NCBI RefSeq assembly: GCF_030411995.1
Contig: NZ_JASNRC010000001.1
Coordinates: 352,447 to 416,446, forward strand
Source: Massilia sp. YIM B02769
GTDB lineage: Bacteria > Pseudomonadota > Gammaproteobacteria > Burkholderiales > Burkholderiaceae_D
DNA length: 64,000 bases
Direction of reading: 5' to 3'
The translations under genes and the position numbers were made by a program. Position 1 is the stretch's first letter, and every line of letters begins with the position of its first letter. This document shows positions 7,835 to 16,033 of this stretch, in pieces. Under the pieces are notes generated by a model. It was not told the DNA's origin, did no database searches, and saw only the letters and a program-made list of their open reading frames with translations.

Positions 7835-8649
7835 GCTTGTTTTGTGGTGGGTTCGGAGAACCCACCCTACGGTGATCGGCTGAGTTTTTTGGTGGGTTCG
7901 GAGAACCCACCCTACGGTGATCGCTGATGTAGGGTGGGTTCTTGAACCCACCGTACTCCTGAGCTTGTTTTGTGGTGGGTTCGGACAACCCCCCCTACGG
8001 TGATCGGTTTAGTTTTTTGGTGGGTTCGTAGAACCCACCCTACGGTGATCGGCTGAGTTTTTTGGTGGGTTCGGAGAACCCACCCTACGGTGATCGCTGA
8101 TGTAGGGTGGGTTCTTGAACCCACCTTACTCCTGAGCTTGTTTTGTGGTGGGTTCGGAGAACCCACCCTACTACGGTGATCGGCTGAGTTTTTTGGTGGG
8201 TTCGGAGAACCCACCCTACGGTGATCGCTGATGTAGGGTGGGTTCTTGAACCCACCTTACTCCTGAGCTTGTTTTGTGGTGGGTTCGGAGAACCCACCCT
8301 ACTACGGTGATCGGCTGAGTTTTTTGGTGGGTTCGGAGAACCCACCCTACGGTGATCGCTGATGTAGGGTGGGTTCTTGAACCCACCTTACTCCTGAGCT
8401 TGTTTTGTGGTGGGTTCGGAGAACCCACCCTACTACGGTGATCGGCTGAGTTTTTTGGTGGGTTCGGAGAACCCACCCTACGGTGATCGCTGATGTAGGG
8501 TGGGTTCTTGAACCCACCTTACTCCTGAGCTTGTTTTGTGGTGGGTTCGGAGAACCCACCCTACTACGGTGATCGGCTGAGTTTTTTGGTGGGTTCGGAG
8601 AACCCACCCTACGGTGATCGCTGATGTAGGGTGGGTTCTTGAACCCACC
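7826..8649. repeat. Tandem array of REP-like hairpins
   Basis: Six head-to-tail units start at 7826, 7954, 8127, 8258, 8389 and 8520, each beginning TACTCCTGAGCTTG. Units 3 to 6 are 131 bases and almost identical, unit 1 is 128, and unit 2 carries an extra hairpin (173). Each normal unit holds two hairpins in one orientation (GGTGGGTTC-NNN-GAACCCACC followed by CTAC) and one in the other (GTAG, then GGTGGGTTC-TT-GAACCCACC), giving about 19 in total. The GTAG next to a hairpin is the usual shape of a REP sequence. There is no spacer diversity as in CRISPR. Near-identity of units 3-6 implies recent expansion. Confidence 0.93.
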
Positions 8650-8738
8650 AACCCGCGTCAGGTTCAGATACAGCACCCACCAACCCGCGTCAGGTTCAGA
8701 TACAGCACCCACCAACCCGCGTCAGGTTCGGATACAGT
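8650..8738. repeat. Three 32-bp direct repeats before the AlkB gene
   Basis: The core AACCCGCGTCAGGTTC is repeated at 8650, 8682 and 8714 with an exact 32-base period. The third copy differs at one base in the core and diverges after GATACAG. The units include ACCCACC, the arm of the neighbouring hairpin family, so this repeat seems to have grown out of the array boundary. It ends six bases before the ATG of the AlkB gene and so replaces the normal promoter and leader region. Confidence 0.9.
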
Positions 8739-8743
8739 GCTGC

Positions 8744-9340
8744 ATGGATTTATTCGACTCACCCGGCACATTCACATCCATTCCCATCGAAGACGGCGCG
8801 CTGGCCCTGATGGCGCGCCTGCCGCTACCCTATGCCAACGAAGACATCCTGGCGCGCCTGATTGCTGAAACGCCCTGGCGCCAGGAAAGCATCGTCCTGT
8901 TTGGCAAGTCCCACCTGCAACCGCGCCTGACTGCCTGGTATGGCGACGCCAGCTATAGCTATTCCGGCCTGCGTCTCGACCCTTTGCCCTGGACACCCTT
9001 GCTGGCCGAGATTCGCGCCGCCGTCGAAACGGCGTGCGGCCTGCACTTCAACAGCGTGCTGCTGAACTATTACCGCGATGAACGCGACAGCATGGGCATG
9101 CACAGCGACGACGAACCCGAACTGGGCCCGGACCCGGCCATCGCCTCGCTCAGCTATGGCGCCACGCGCGGCTTCGTTTTGCGGCATAAACGCAACAAAC
9201 GGACAGTCAAGCTCGACTTGCACGATGGCAGCTTGTTATTGATGAGTGGAAGCCTGCAGAGTAACTGGCTTCACGGCATCAATAAATCGACGCGCGCCAT
9301 AGGAGAACGGCTGAATTTAACCTTCAGGTACGTCGTTTAA
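8744..9340 (+). CDS. AlkB-like 2-oxoglutarate-dependent dioxygenase
   Basis: The 198-residue protein is a 2-oxoglutarate/Fe(II) dioxygenase of the AlkB family, which demethylates alkylated bases in DNA or RNA. The iron ligands are His120, Asp122 and His177 (MGMHSDDE and NWLHGIN). The 2-oxoglutarate-binding arginines are Arg189 and Arg195 in ERLNLTFR. NYYRDERDSMGMHSDDE resembles the ALKBH2/3-like subgroup. The frame stays open leftward through the repeats, but those codons only translate the repeats. The ATG at 8744 gives a normal N-terminus. The usual upstream control region is occupied by the 32-bp triplicate. Confidence 0.9.
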   Translation: MDLFDSPGTFTSIPIEDGALALMARLPLPYANEDILARLIAETPWRQESIVLFGKSHLQPRLTAWYGDASYSYSGLRLDPLPWTPLLAEIRAAVETACGLHFNSVLLNYYRDERDSMGMHSDDEPELGPDPAIASLSYGATRGFVLRHKRNKRTVKLDLHDGSLLLMSGSLQSNWLHGINKSTRAIGERLNLTFRYVV

Positions 9341-9522
9341 TTTAACGGCTTCATGTGCCCATTTGTCGTTAAAAATAACTGAACCATTAGTCATTTATGT
9401 TACATTTGATTACAGTTCTTACGGGATTCACACTGCCTTATCCTTTTGACCAGTGCTATCTTGGACTCATCGCGATTCAAGATGAATGGCGAACCAGACC
9501 ACTATGTTGAAAAGGATTCGCA

Positions 9523-10098
9523 ATGAAAAAGCTGATTTTTGCACTGATCGCAGGCGCCGCCACCATGACCGCCGCGCAAGCCCAATCGACCATCACCCCA
9601 CGTCCATATGTCGGCGTTGGCGTTTCCGGCGCTGACCGCGAGTACAACGTGCCGGGCGCGACGATGAACGACAACGACGGTTACCGCTTCTCGGGCAAGA
9701 TCTTCGGCGGTGCCGAACTGACCGAGAACTTCGGCGTCGAAGCCGGCTACACCGACTTCCGCAAGGCCGGCGGCAGCTACACCCTGAACGGCGCCAACGC
9801 CAGCACCGATGCCGACGGCTACGCCGCTTACATCGCCGGCAAGGCCACCAAGCAGCTGAGCGACAAGGTCGGTGTCTATGGCAAGCTGGGCGTGACCCAC
9901 ACCAAGGCTGAACAGGACTCGGCTACCGCCGGCCTGAACCGCAAAGTCAGCGACAATGGCGCCTACGGTGCTGTCGGCGTGCAGTACAACGTGAACCAGA
10001 ACGTTGCGCTCCTGGCCGAATACGAACGCTTCGGCAAGAAGCAGGACTTCGGTCCGAAGCCGGACGTCGTGACCATCGGCGCGAAATACAGCTTCTAA
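9523..10098 (+). CDS. Outer-membrane beta-barrel protein
   Basis: This 191-residue protein has a cleavable signal peptide (MKKLIFALIAGAATMTAAQA, cut near residue 20). Alternating-residue strands follow, ending in VTIGAKYSF with a C-terminal Phe, the usual signal for outer-membrane insertion. RPYVGVGVSGADREY and FGVEAGYTDFRK fit the small OmpA-like eight-stranded barrel (porin-like OmpW/OmpX/OmpA fold). No peptidoglycan-binding domain is present. An AAGGA lies ahead of the ATG. A strong terminator follows directly, so it is monocistronic. Role: probably structural or environmental interaction; no substrate can be given. Confidence 0.85.
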   Translation: MKKLIFALIAGAATMTAAQAQSTITPRPYVGVGVSGADREYNVPGATMNDNDGYRFSGKIFGGAELTENFGVEAGYTDFRKAGGSYTLNGANASTDADGYAAYIAGKATKQLSDKVGVYGKLGVTHTKAEQDSATAGLNRKVSDNGAYGAVGVQYNVNQNVALLAEYERFGKKQDFGPKPDVVTIGAKYSF

Positions 10099-10120
10099 TC
10101 AGCTGTCCCCTCGTGTGTGA

Positions 10121-10143
10121 AAGGGCCCTGCGGGGCCCTTTTT
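10121..10143 (+). terminator. Rho-independent terminator of the beta-barrel gene
   Basis: An AAGGGCCC-TGCG-GGGCCCTT hairpin with 8-base arms is followed by TTTTTC, 22 bases after the stop codon. Confidence 0.9.
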
Positions 10144-10231
10144 CATTGGGAGATCCGATTACGTCGAACCTGGCCTGCGGCGCGAACCGTATTGGAACAA
10201 CCGTTACGCCGAGCCTGATCAGCGACGCGAA

Positions 10232-10413
10232 CGTACGGTGGGCACGCTGTGCCCACGCGGTAACGTACGTATGCTTGGCCCTGCTGCGGTGATATATCGC
10301 TCGAAAACCATGCAAAGGCCACGGACCTGGTTTGACGCTGGCGAGCGATGCGTCACGGCCGCAAGCGAAAGGCCACGCACGTAACCGCGTGGGCACAGAG
10401 TGCCCACCGTACG
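10232..10413. repeat. REP-pair element B, adjacent to the RAYT gene
   Basis: Left copy 10232-10259 and right copy 10386-10413 are inverted. Each has GTAC next to GTGGGCA-N5-TGCCCAC. The right copy ends eight bases before the last base of the RAYT gene, which is on the minus strand, so the pair lies directly at its 3' side. The interior differs from copies A, C and D, which share inner TGTTGGC / GCCAACAC motifs. Confidence 0.9.
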
Positions 10414-10421
10414 AGTACGGA

Positions 10422-10970
10422 TTATCCCTGCGCCCCGAATTGCATCGGCGCTCCAGCCGGATGCACGAGCGTGCGCACCCAAGGCGGCAGCACAGCCGGG
10501 TCCGGCGCGGCGAAGCCGGAAGAAATGAAGCGGTGCAGCGACGACCACGGCCAGTCCGGCGCGCTGTGGCACAGGCCATGCCGCATCGGATTGGTATGCA
10601 TGTAATCGATCAGCGCCGCATACTGGATATCGTCCTGCACCCGGAATTGCTGGTACTGGCGTTCCCAGATCGCGCCATCGGGCGAACTGGTGACCAGCGA
10701 CTTGCGCAGGGCTTTCGAAAACGCGATCTTCACGGCGCGCCAGCGGCTCGAGCAATCGTGGTCGCCGGGAGGCAGTGTCCACATGGCGTGGGCATGGTCG
10801 GGCAGGACGACCCAGGCATCGACGTGGAAGGGTTTGCGTACGCGCGCCTGGCGGATGGCGTCGCCGAAGGCCGAGATATGGTCCGTCAGCAGGGAACTGC
10901 CACGGTCCAGCAGGCGAACCGTGAAGAAGAAGGTCCCGCCGGGGACCCGGTTGTCGCGGTAGTCTGTCAT
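10422..10970 (-). CDS. REP-associated tyrosine transposase (RAYT / Y1 transposase)
   Basis: The 182-residue protein is a single-domain HUH (Y1) nuclease related to IS200/IS605 transposases. Members of this RAYT family bind and cleave REP hairpins. The HUH motif is LPDHAHAMW with His59 and His61. The catalytic tyrosine is expected at Tyr123 in IDYMHTNPMRHGL. The N-terminus MTDYRDNRVPGGTFFFTVRL matches family starts, so the ATG at 10970 is chosen over upstream alternatives. All key residues are present, so it may be active. A REP pair of the window-wide family lies at its 3' side, as expected for its substrate. It is not flanked by terminal repeats of a classical IS. Confidence 0.92.
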   Translation of the reverse strand: MTDYRDNRVPGGTFFFTVRLLDRGSSLLTDHISAFGDAIRQARVRKPFHVDAWVVLPDHAHAMWTLPPGDHDCSSRWRAVKIAFSKALRKSLVTSSPDGAIWERQYQQFRVQDDIQYAALIDYMHTNPMRHGLCHSAPDWPWSSLHRFISSGFAAPDPAVLPPWVRTLVHPAGAPMQFGAQG

Positions 10971-11107
10971 GGGCAGGCATGCCAATCGCAGGTGGGAGTC
11001 ATGTCGATCGGCGCAAAATGGCTCCTCATCAACGGGCGATTCTACACACGGAATTTTCTCGACCGCGATTCATTTCCGCGCGTAAAAGAAAAGCACGCCG
11101 CACCATG

Positions 11108-11141
11108 AAAAAAACCCAGCGGCCTTGCGGCGGCTGGGGTT
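11108..11141 (-). terminator. Rho-independent terminator of ettA
   Basis: Read on the minus strand, an AACCCCAGCCGC...GCTGGGTTT hairpin is followed by a run of seven T, about 22 bases after the ettA stop codon. Confidence 0.85.
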
Positions 11142-11162
11142 CTTGGCGACATCGACGAACGA

Positions 11163-12830
11163 TCAGGTCGTCAGCGGCTTGTAGCGAATCCGCTTCGGCT
11201 TGGCGCCTTCTTCACCCAGGCGTTTCTTCTTGTCGGCTTCGTATTCCTGGTAGTTACCGTCGAAGAAGGTAACCTGGGAATTGCCTTCGAAGGCCAGGAT
11301 GTGGGTCGCGATACGGTCCAGGAACCAGCGATCGTGGGAAATCACCATCACGCTGCCGGCGAATTCCAGCAGGGCGTCTTCCAGTGCGCGCAGGGTTTCC
11401 ACGTCGAGGTCGTTCGACGGTTCGTCCAGCAGCAGGACATTGCCGCCTTGCAGCAGGGTCTTGGCCAGGTGCAGGCGGCCGCGTTCGCCACCCGACAGGT
11501 TGCCGACCACTTTCTGCTGGTCAGAACCCTTGAAGTTGAAGCGGCCGAGATAGGCACGCGACGGCATCTCGAAGCGGCCGACGCTCAGCATGTCGGCGCC
11601 GCCGGTCACATCCTCGAACACGGTCTTGTTGTTGGCCAGGTCGTCGCGGTGCTGGTCGACCAGCGAGACCTTGGCGGTCTTGCCGATCACGACTTCGCCG
11701 CTGTCCGGCTGTTCGCGGCCGGCGATCATCTTGAACAGGGTCGACTTACCGGCGCCGTTCGGGCCGATGATGCCCACGATCGCGCCCGGCGGTACGGTGA
11801 ACGAGACGTTGTCGAGCAGCAGGCGGTCGCCGAAGGCCTTCGAGACGTTCTTGAACTCGATGACTTCGTTGCCCAGGCGCTCGGCAACAGGGATAAAGAT
11901 CTCCTGGGTCTCGTTGCGCTTCTGGTATTCGTATTCGCTCAGCTCGTTGAAGCGGGCCAGACGTGCCTTCGACTTGGCCTGGCGCGCCTTCGGATTCTGG
12001 CGCGACCATTCGAGTTCCTTCTGCAGGGCCTTTTGACGCGCCGATTCGGTCGCTTCTTCCTGCTTCAGGCGCGCCTGCTTCTGGTCCAGCCAGGACGAGT
12101 AGTTGCCCTTCCATGGGATGCCCGAACCGCGGTCCAGTTCCAGGATCCATTCGGCGGCGTTGTCGAGGAAGTAGCGGTCGTGGGTGATGCCGACCACGGT
12201 GCCCGGGAAGCGCAGCAGGAATTGTTCCAGCCACTCGACCGATTCGGCGTCCAGGTGGTTGGTCGGCTCATCCAGCAGCAGCATGTCCGGTTTGCTCAGC
12301 AGCAGCTTGCACAGCGCCACGCGGCGCTTCTCGCCACCCGACAGCACGCCGATTTTGGCGTCCCACGGCGGCAGGCGCAGCGCGTCGGCGGCCATTTCCA
12401 TCTGCAGGTTCAGGTTGCCGCCGTCGGCTGCGGCGATGATCGATTCCAGGCGCTCCTGCTCCTTGGCGAGGGCGTCGAAGTCGGCGTCTTCCTCGGCATA
12501 GGCGGCGTACACGGCTTCCAGCTTGGCTTGCGCTTCGAAGGCTTCGCCCAGGCCGGATTCGACTTCCTGGCGCACGGTTTTTTCCGGATCGAGCTGCGGT
12601 TCCTGCGGCAGGTAGCCGATGTTCAGGCCCGGCATCGGGCGCGCTTCGCCCTGGATGTCGGTGTCGATGCCGGCCATGATCTTCAGCAGGGTCGACTTGC
12701 CGGAACCGTTCAGGCCCAGCACGCCGATCTTCGCGCCTGGGAAGAACGACAGTGAAATGTCTTTCAGGATCTGGCGTTTCGGCGGGACGATTTTGCCCAC
12801 GCGGTTCATGGTATAGACGTAATTTGCCAT
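11163..12830 (-). CDS. ettA: Energy-dependent translational throttle protein EttA (ABC-F)
   Basis: This 555-residue ABC-F ATPase has two nucleotide-binding domains and no membrane part. EttA binds the ribosomal E site and gates the first elongation step according to the ATP/ADP ratio. The first domain has Walker A GLNGSGKS (near 39-46) and signature LSGGEKRRVALC. The second has GPNGAGKST (near 358) and LSGGERGRLHLAKTL. An inter-domain linker and the arm insertion in the first domain are present, and the length equals the family norm. It lies 64 bases downstream of rarD on the same strand and ends in a terminator. Confidence 0.95.
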   Translation of the reverse strand: MANYVYTMNRVGKIVPPKRQILKDISLSFFPGAKIGVLGLNGSGKSTLLKIMAGIDTDIQGEARPMPGLNIGYLPQEPQLDPEKTVRQEVESGLGEAFEAQAKLEAVYAAYAEEDADFDALAKEQERLESIIAAADGGNLNLQMEMAADALRLPPWDAKIGVLSGGEKRRVALCKLLLSKPDMLLLDEPTNHLDAESVEWLEQFLLRFPGTVVGITHDRYFLDNAAEWILELDRGSGIPWKGNYSSWLDQKQARLKQEEATESARQKALQKELEWSRQNPKARQAKSKARLARFNELSEYEYQKRNETQEIFIPVAERLGNEVIEFKNVSKAFGDRLLLDNVSFTVPPGAIVGIIGPNGAGKSTLFKMIAGREQPDSGEVVIGKTAKVSLVDQHRDDLANNKTVFEDVTGGADMLSVGRFEMPSRAYLGRFNFKGSDQQKVVGNLSGGERGRLHLAKTLLQGGNVLLLDEPSNDLDVETLRALEDALLEFAGSVMVISHDRWFLDRIATHILAFEGNSQVTFFDGNYQEYEADKKKRLGEEGAKPKRIRYKPLTT

Positions 12831-12894
12831 CTTAGGTAACTGTTATGAAATCAAGGTGCACAGGATACGATAGAAGCGCTGCGACAGACAGCCT

Positions 12895-13800
12895 TTATCG
12901 CGATTCTTTCAATGGCGCCACCGGCTGCCCCGCGCTTCGTCCACGTTGCAGCAGGCCTTCGCCGGCAAACAGGCCGAGTGCCGCCCAGATTAGGGCGAAG
13001 CCCACCAGGCGATCTGCCGTAAACGCTTCCTTGAACAGCAGCACGCCGAGCAGGAACTGGATGGTCGGCGCCAGGTATTGCAGCAGGCCGAGGATCGACA
13101 GCGGAATCTGGCGCGCGCCGCTGGCGAACAGCAGCAGCGGCACCGCCGTGATCGGACCGGAAGCAATCAACAGCCAGCGCGTGGTGTCCGACGGCGTGTT
13201 CAGGAAGGCGTTCTCGCCATGCAGCGTCAACCAGCCGACGTAGATCGCCGCGATCGGGAACAGCACCATGGTCTCGAACGACAGGCCCTCCAGTGCGCCG
13301 AGCGCCGCCGTCTTACGCAGCAAGCCGTAGCCGCCGAACGAGGCCGCCAGGCACAGGGCGATCCAGGGCACCGAACCGGACTGCCAGGTCAGCCAGGCCA
13401 CGCCCAGGGCGGCGATGCCGATCGCGACCCACTGCACGCGGCGCAGGCGTTCCTTCAGGATCAGGTAGCCGAACATGATGTTCACCAGCGGGTTGATGAA
13501 GTAGCCGAGGCTGGCCTCGATCACGTGGCCATTGTTGACGGCCCAGATATACAGCAGCCAGTTCGCGCTGAGTAAGAATGCCGAGGCAACGAAACTCCCG
13601 AACACGCGCGGCTGGCGCACCTGATTCAGCCAGGCCCATTGCCGGCGCAGCGCCAGCACCACCAGCAAAAAGGCGAGCGACCACAGCATGCGGTGGGCCA
13701 GGATCTGCATCGACGGCACCTCGCGCACGGCGTGGAAATACAAAGGAAAGAGGCCCCAGCAAAGGAAGGCCAGGGCAGCGGAGAGGATGCCGGTACGCAT
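12895..13800 (-). CDS. rarD: EamA/RarD-type transporter
   Basis: The 301-residue protein has ten predicted membrane helices in two EamA repeats, as in drug/metabolite transporters of the RarD type. MRTGILSAALAFLCWGLFPLYFHA at the N-terminus, NWLLYIWAVNNGHVIEASLGYFINPL in the middle and ILGLLQYLAPTIQFLLGVLLFKE near the end match the RarD subgroup closely. The transported compound is not established; older work linked the name to chloramphenicol sensitivity. The start is the ATG at 13800, since upstream codons are not family-like. It is divergent from kup and lies upstream of ettA. Confidence 0.88.
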   Translation of the reverse strand: MRTGILSAALAFLCWGLFPLYFHAVREVPSMQILAHRMLWSLAFLLVVLALRRQWAWLNQVRQPRVFGSFVASAFLLSANWLLYIWAVNNGHVIEASLGYFINPLVNIMFGYLILKERLRRVQWVAIGIAALGVAWLTWQSGSVPWIALCLAASFGGYGLLRKTAALGALEGLSFETMVLFPIAAIYVGWLTLHGENAFLNTPSDTTRWLLIASGPITAVPLLLFASGARQIPLSILGLLQYLAPTIQFLLGVLLFKEAFTADRLVGFALIWAALGLFAGEGLLQRGRSAGQPVAPLKESR

Positions 13801-13970
13801 GGGAATAGGGGAGAAGAGTTGCCAGTCCAGCATTATCGACGAAGTCGGGAACGCTTGCCGGAGACCTCCCATTTTGGTCGGCGTGCAAGGCTAACGCGCG
13901 ACCATTCCCTGTCGCTTCAGGCAAACTTGCAACACTTCGCGCCAGGGTCGGCCGAGCCGCCTGATTCTGC

Positions 13971-13999
13971 TTGCAATTTTCTTGTCGTTATTTTATGGT
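13971..13999 (+). promoter_or_regulatory. Sigma-70 promoter of kup
   Basis: TTGCAA (13971-13976) and TATGGT (13994-13999) are separated by 17 bases in an AT-rich stretch between rarD and kup. Transcription would begin near 14006, giving a short leader of about 26 bases before the proposed TTG start. Confidence 0.5.
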
Positions 14000-14031
14000 G
14001 CGCCGCACCAGAACAACAATATGGTGCAATC

Positions 14032-15909
14032 TTGACGTCGCAAAATAACAAAAGCAGCCTGGCGGCGATGACGCTGGCTGCCGTTGGCATCGTCTACGGC
14101 GATATCGGTACCAGCCCGCTGTACACCCTCAAGACCATCTTCGACCCCACCCACGGCCTTGCGCTGAACACTCCCAACCTGCTCGGCATCATTTCCCTGA
14201 TCTTCTGGGGACTGACCCTGATCGTCTCGCTGAAATACGTGATCCTGGTGCTGCGCGCGGACAACCGCGGCGAGGGCGGGATCATGGCCCTGATGGCGCT
14301 GACCCTGAACTCGGTCACGCGCACCTCGCGCTGGCACTACCCGCTGATGGTGATCGGCGTCTTCGGCGCCACCATGTTCTATGGCGACAGCGTGATCACG
14401 CCGGCGATTTCCGTGCTCGGCGCCATCGAGGGCCTGGAAGTGGCCACGCCGGCGCTGTCGCACTACGTGGTGCCGCTGGCGGTGGTGGTGCTGGTCGGCC
14501 TGTACAGCCTGCAGCGCCACGGCACCGCCGGCATCGGCCGCTGGTTCGGGCCGGTGATGATCGTCTGGTTCCTGGCCCTGGCCGTGATGGGCATCATCAA
14601 CATCGCCAAGGCCCCGGTGATCCTGGAAGCGCTGAACCCGCTGCACGCTGCGCGCTTCGTCATGGAAAACCAGTTCATCGCCTTTGTCGCCCTGGGGGCG
14701 GTGGTGCTGGCCCTCACCGGCGCCGAAGCCCTGTACGCCGACATGGGCCACTTCGGCAAGAAGCCGATCCGCGTGGCCTGGTTCCTGATCGTGTTCCCGG
14801 CGCTGGCCCTGAACTACCTGGGCCAGGGCGGCCTCTTGATCACCGACCCGACCGCCGTGGAAAACCCCTTCTTCCACCAGCTCGGCACCTGGAGCGTGTA
14901 TCCGCTGGTGGTGCTGTCGACCATGGCGGCGGTGATCGCCTCGCAGGCCACGATTTCCGGCACCTATTCGATGACCAAGCAGGCCATCATGCTGGGCCTG
15001 CTGCCGCGCATGCGCATCCTGCACACGTCCGAGAGCGAGATCGGCCAGATCTATATTCCGGCGGTGAACTGGCTGCAACTGATCGTCGTGCTGATCGCCG
15101 TGATCGGCTTCGGTTCCTCGGACCGCCTGGCCGGCGCCTACGGCATCGCCGTCACCGCCACCATGCTGGCCACGACCCTGCTGACCTTCTTCGTCACCCG
15201 CTACCGCTGGCATCTGCCGCTATGGGTGTGCCTGGGCGCCACCGGCTTCTTCATGCTGATGGACATTGCCCTGTTCTCGGCCAGCACCCTCAAATTGCTG
15301 CACGGCGGCTGGTTCCCGCTGCTGCTGGGCGCCGTGCTGCTGACCGCCATGCTCACCTGGAAGCGCGGCCGCGAGCTGGTGTTCGAAAACCTCGAGCGCC
15401 ACGCGATCCCGCTCGATGCCTTCCTCGATTCGCTGTTCGTGGCGCCGCCGACCCGGGTGCCGGGCACGGCCATCTTCCTGCGCGGCGAAAGCGACGGCGT
15501 ACCGCATGCCTTGCTGCATAACCTGTCCCACAACAAGGTGCTGCACGAGCGCGTGGTCTTCCTGACCGTGCACATCCGTGAAGAACCTTTCGTGCCGCTG
15601 CCGGAACAGGTGCAGATCGTTGAGCTGGGCCACAACTGCTTCCAGCTGAACGTGCACTACGGCTTCAAGGACGAGCCGGACATCCCGGCCATCATGGCGC
15701 ATTGCGGCACCCTCGGCCTGGTGTTCGAGAACATGGAAACGTCCTACTTCATCGCGCGCCAGACCGTGATCTCGGCGCCGGGAGGCGGCATGGCGCCATG
15801 GCGCGAGCACCTGTACGTGGCGATGTCGCGCAATGCGCGCGCCGCGGCCGACTATTACCAGATCCCGGCCAACCGCGTGATCGAGCTCGGCACCCAGGTG
15901 GAGATCTGA
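14032..15909 (+). CDS. kup: Kup potassium uptake protein
   Basis: The 625-residue product is a Kup/HAK/KUP potassium:proton symporter of the inner membrane. It has about 12 helices over the first 430 residues and a cytosolic C-terminal domain. The N-terminal signature TLAAVGIVYGDIGTSPLYTLK is unmistakable. The start is a TTG at 14032. No in-frame ATG gives a suitable N-terminus, and from this TTG the protein starts MTSQNNKSSLAAMTLAA, aligned with Kup proteins that open with a short Asn/Lys/Ser stretch. The ribosome-binding site is weak, so translation may be modest. A hairpin (GCGGAC/GTCCGC, 15946-15972) follows the stop but lacks a T run on this strand. It is divergent from rarD. Confidence 0.93.
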   Translation: MTSQNNKSSLAAMTLAAVGIVYGDIGTSPLYTLKTIFDPTHGLALNTPNLLGIISLIFWGLTLIVSLKYVILVLRADNRGEGGIMALMALTLNSVTRTSRWHYPLMVIGVFGATMFYGDSVITPAISVLGAIEGLEVATPALSHYVVPLAVVVLVGLYSLQRHGTAGIGRWFGPVMIVWFLALAVMGIINIAKAPVILEALNPLHAARFVMENQFIAFVALGAVVLALTGAEALYADMGHFGKKPIRVAWFLIVFPALALNYLGQGGLLITDPTAVENPFFHQLGTWSVYPLVVLSTMAAVIASQATISGTYSMTKQAIMLGLLPRMRILHTSESEIGQIYIPAVNWLQLIVVLIAVIGFGSSDRLAGAYGIAVTATMLATTLLTFFVTRYRWHLPLWVCLGATGFFMLMDIALFSASTLKLLHGGWFPLLLGAVLLTAMLTWKRGRELVFENLERHAIPLDAFLDSLFVAPPTRVPGTAIFLRGESDGVPHALLHNLSHNKVLHERVVFLTVHIREEPFVPLPEQVQIVELGHNCFQLNVHYGFKDEPDIPAIMAHCGTLGLVFENMETSYFIARQTVISAPGGGMAPWREHLYVAMSRNARAAADYYQIPANRVIELGTQVEI

Positions 15910-16033
15910 TCCGGCATATAAGCAAACGAATACAAAAGAAATACAAAAAGCGGACACTCGGCGCGTCCGCGCTCGGGTAATGTGCAGCGTTTCCTGTTTT
16001 AAACATCTGCACACCTTACCCGGGGAGAGACCC

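Noticed and set aside
7826..8649. CRISPR array
   Set aside because: The repeats are 131 bases long, contain their own hairpins and have no unique spacers. No cas gene is in the window.
7912..8715. Minus-strand reading frames with repeated peptides
   Set aside because: They only translate the hairpin array. There is no ribosome-binding site, and lengths follow the repeat period.
13639..14031. N-terminal extension of Kup
   Set aside because: The extra residues are unlike the family and overlap the divergent rarD gene and the likely promoter.
15946..15972. Terminator after kup
   Set aside because: The hairpin has its T run only on the minus strand, where no gene needs it. It may merely be a 3' hairpin of the kup transcript.
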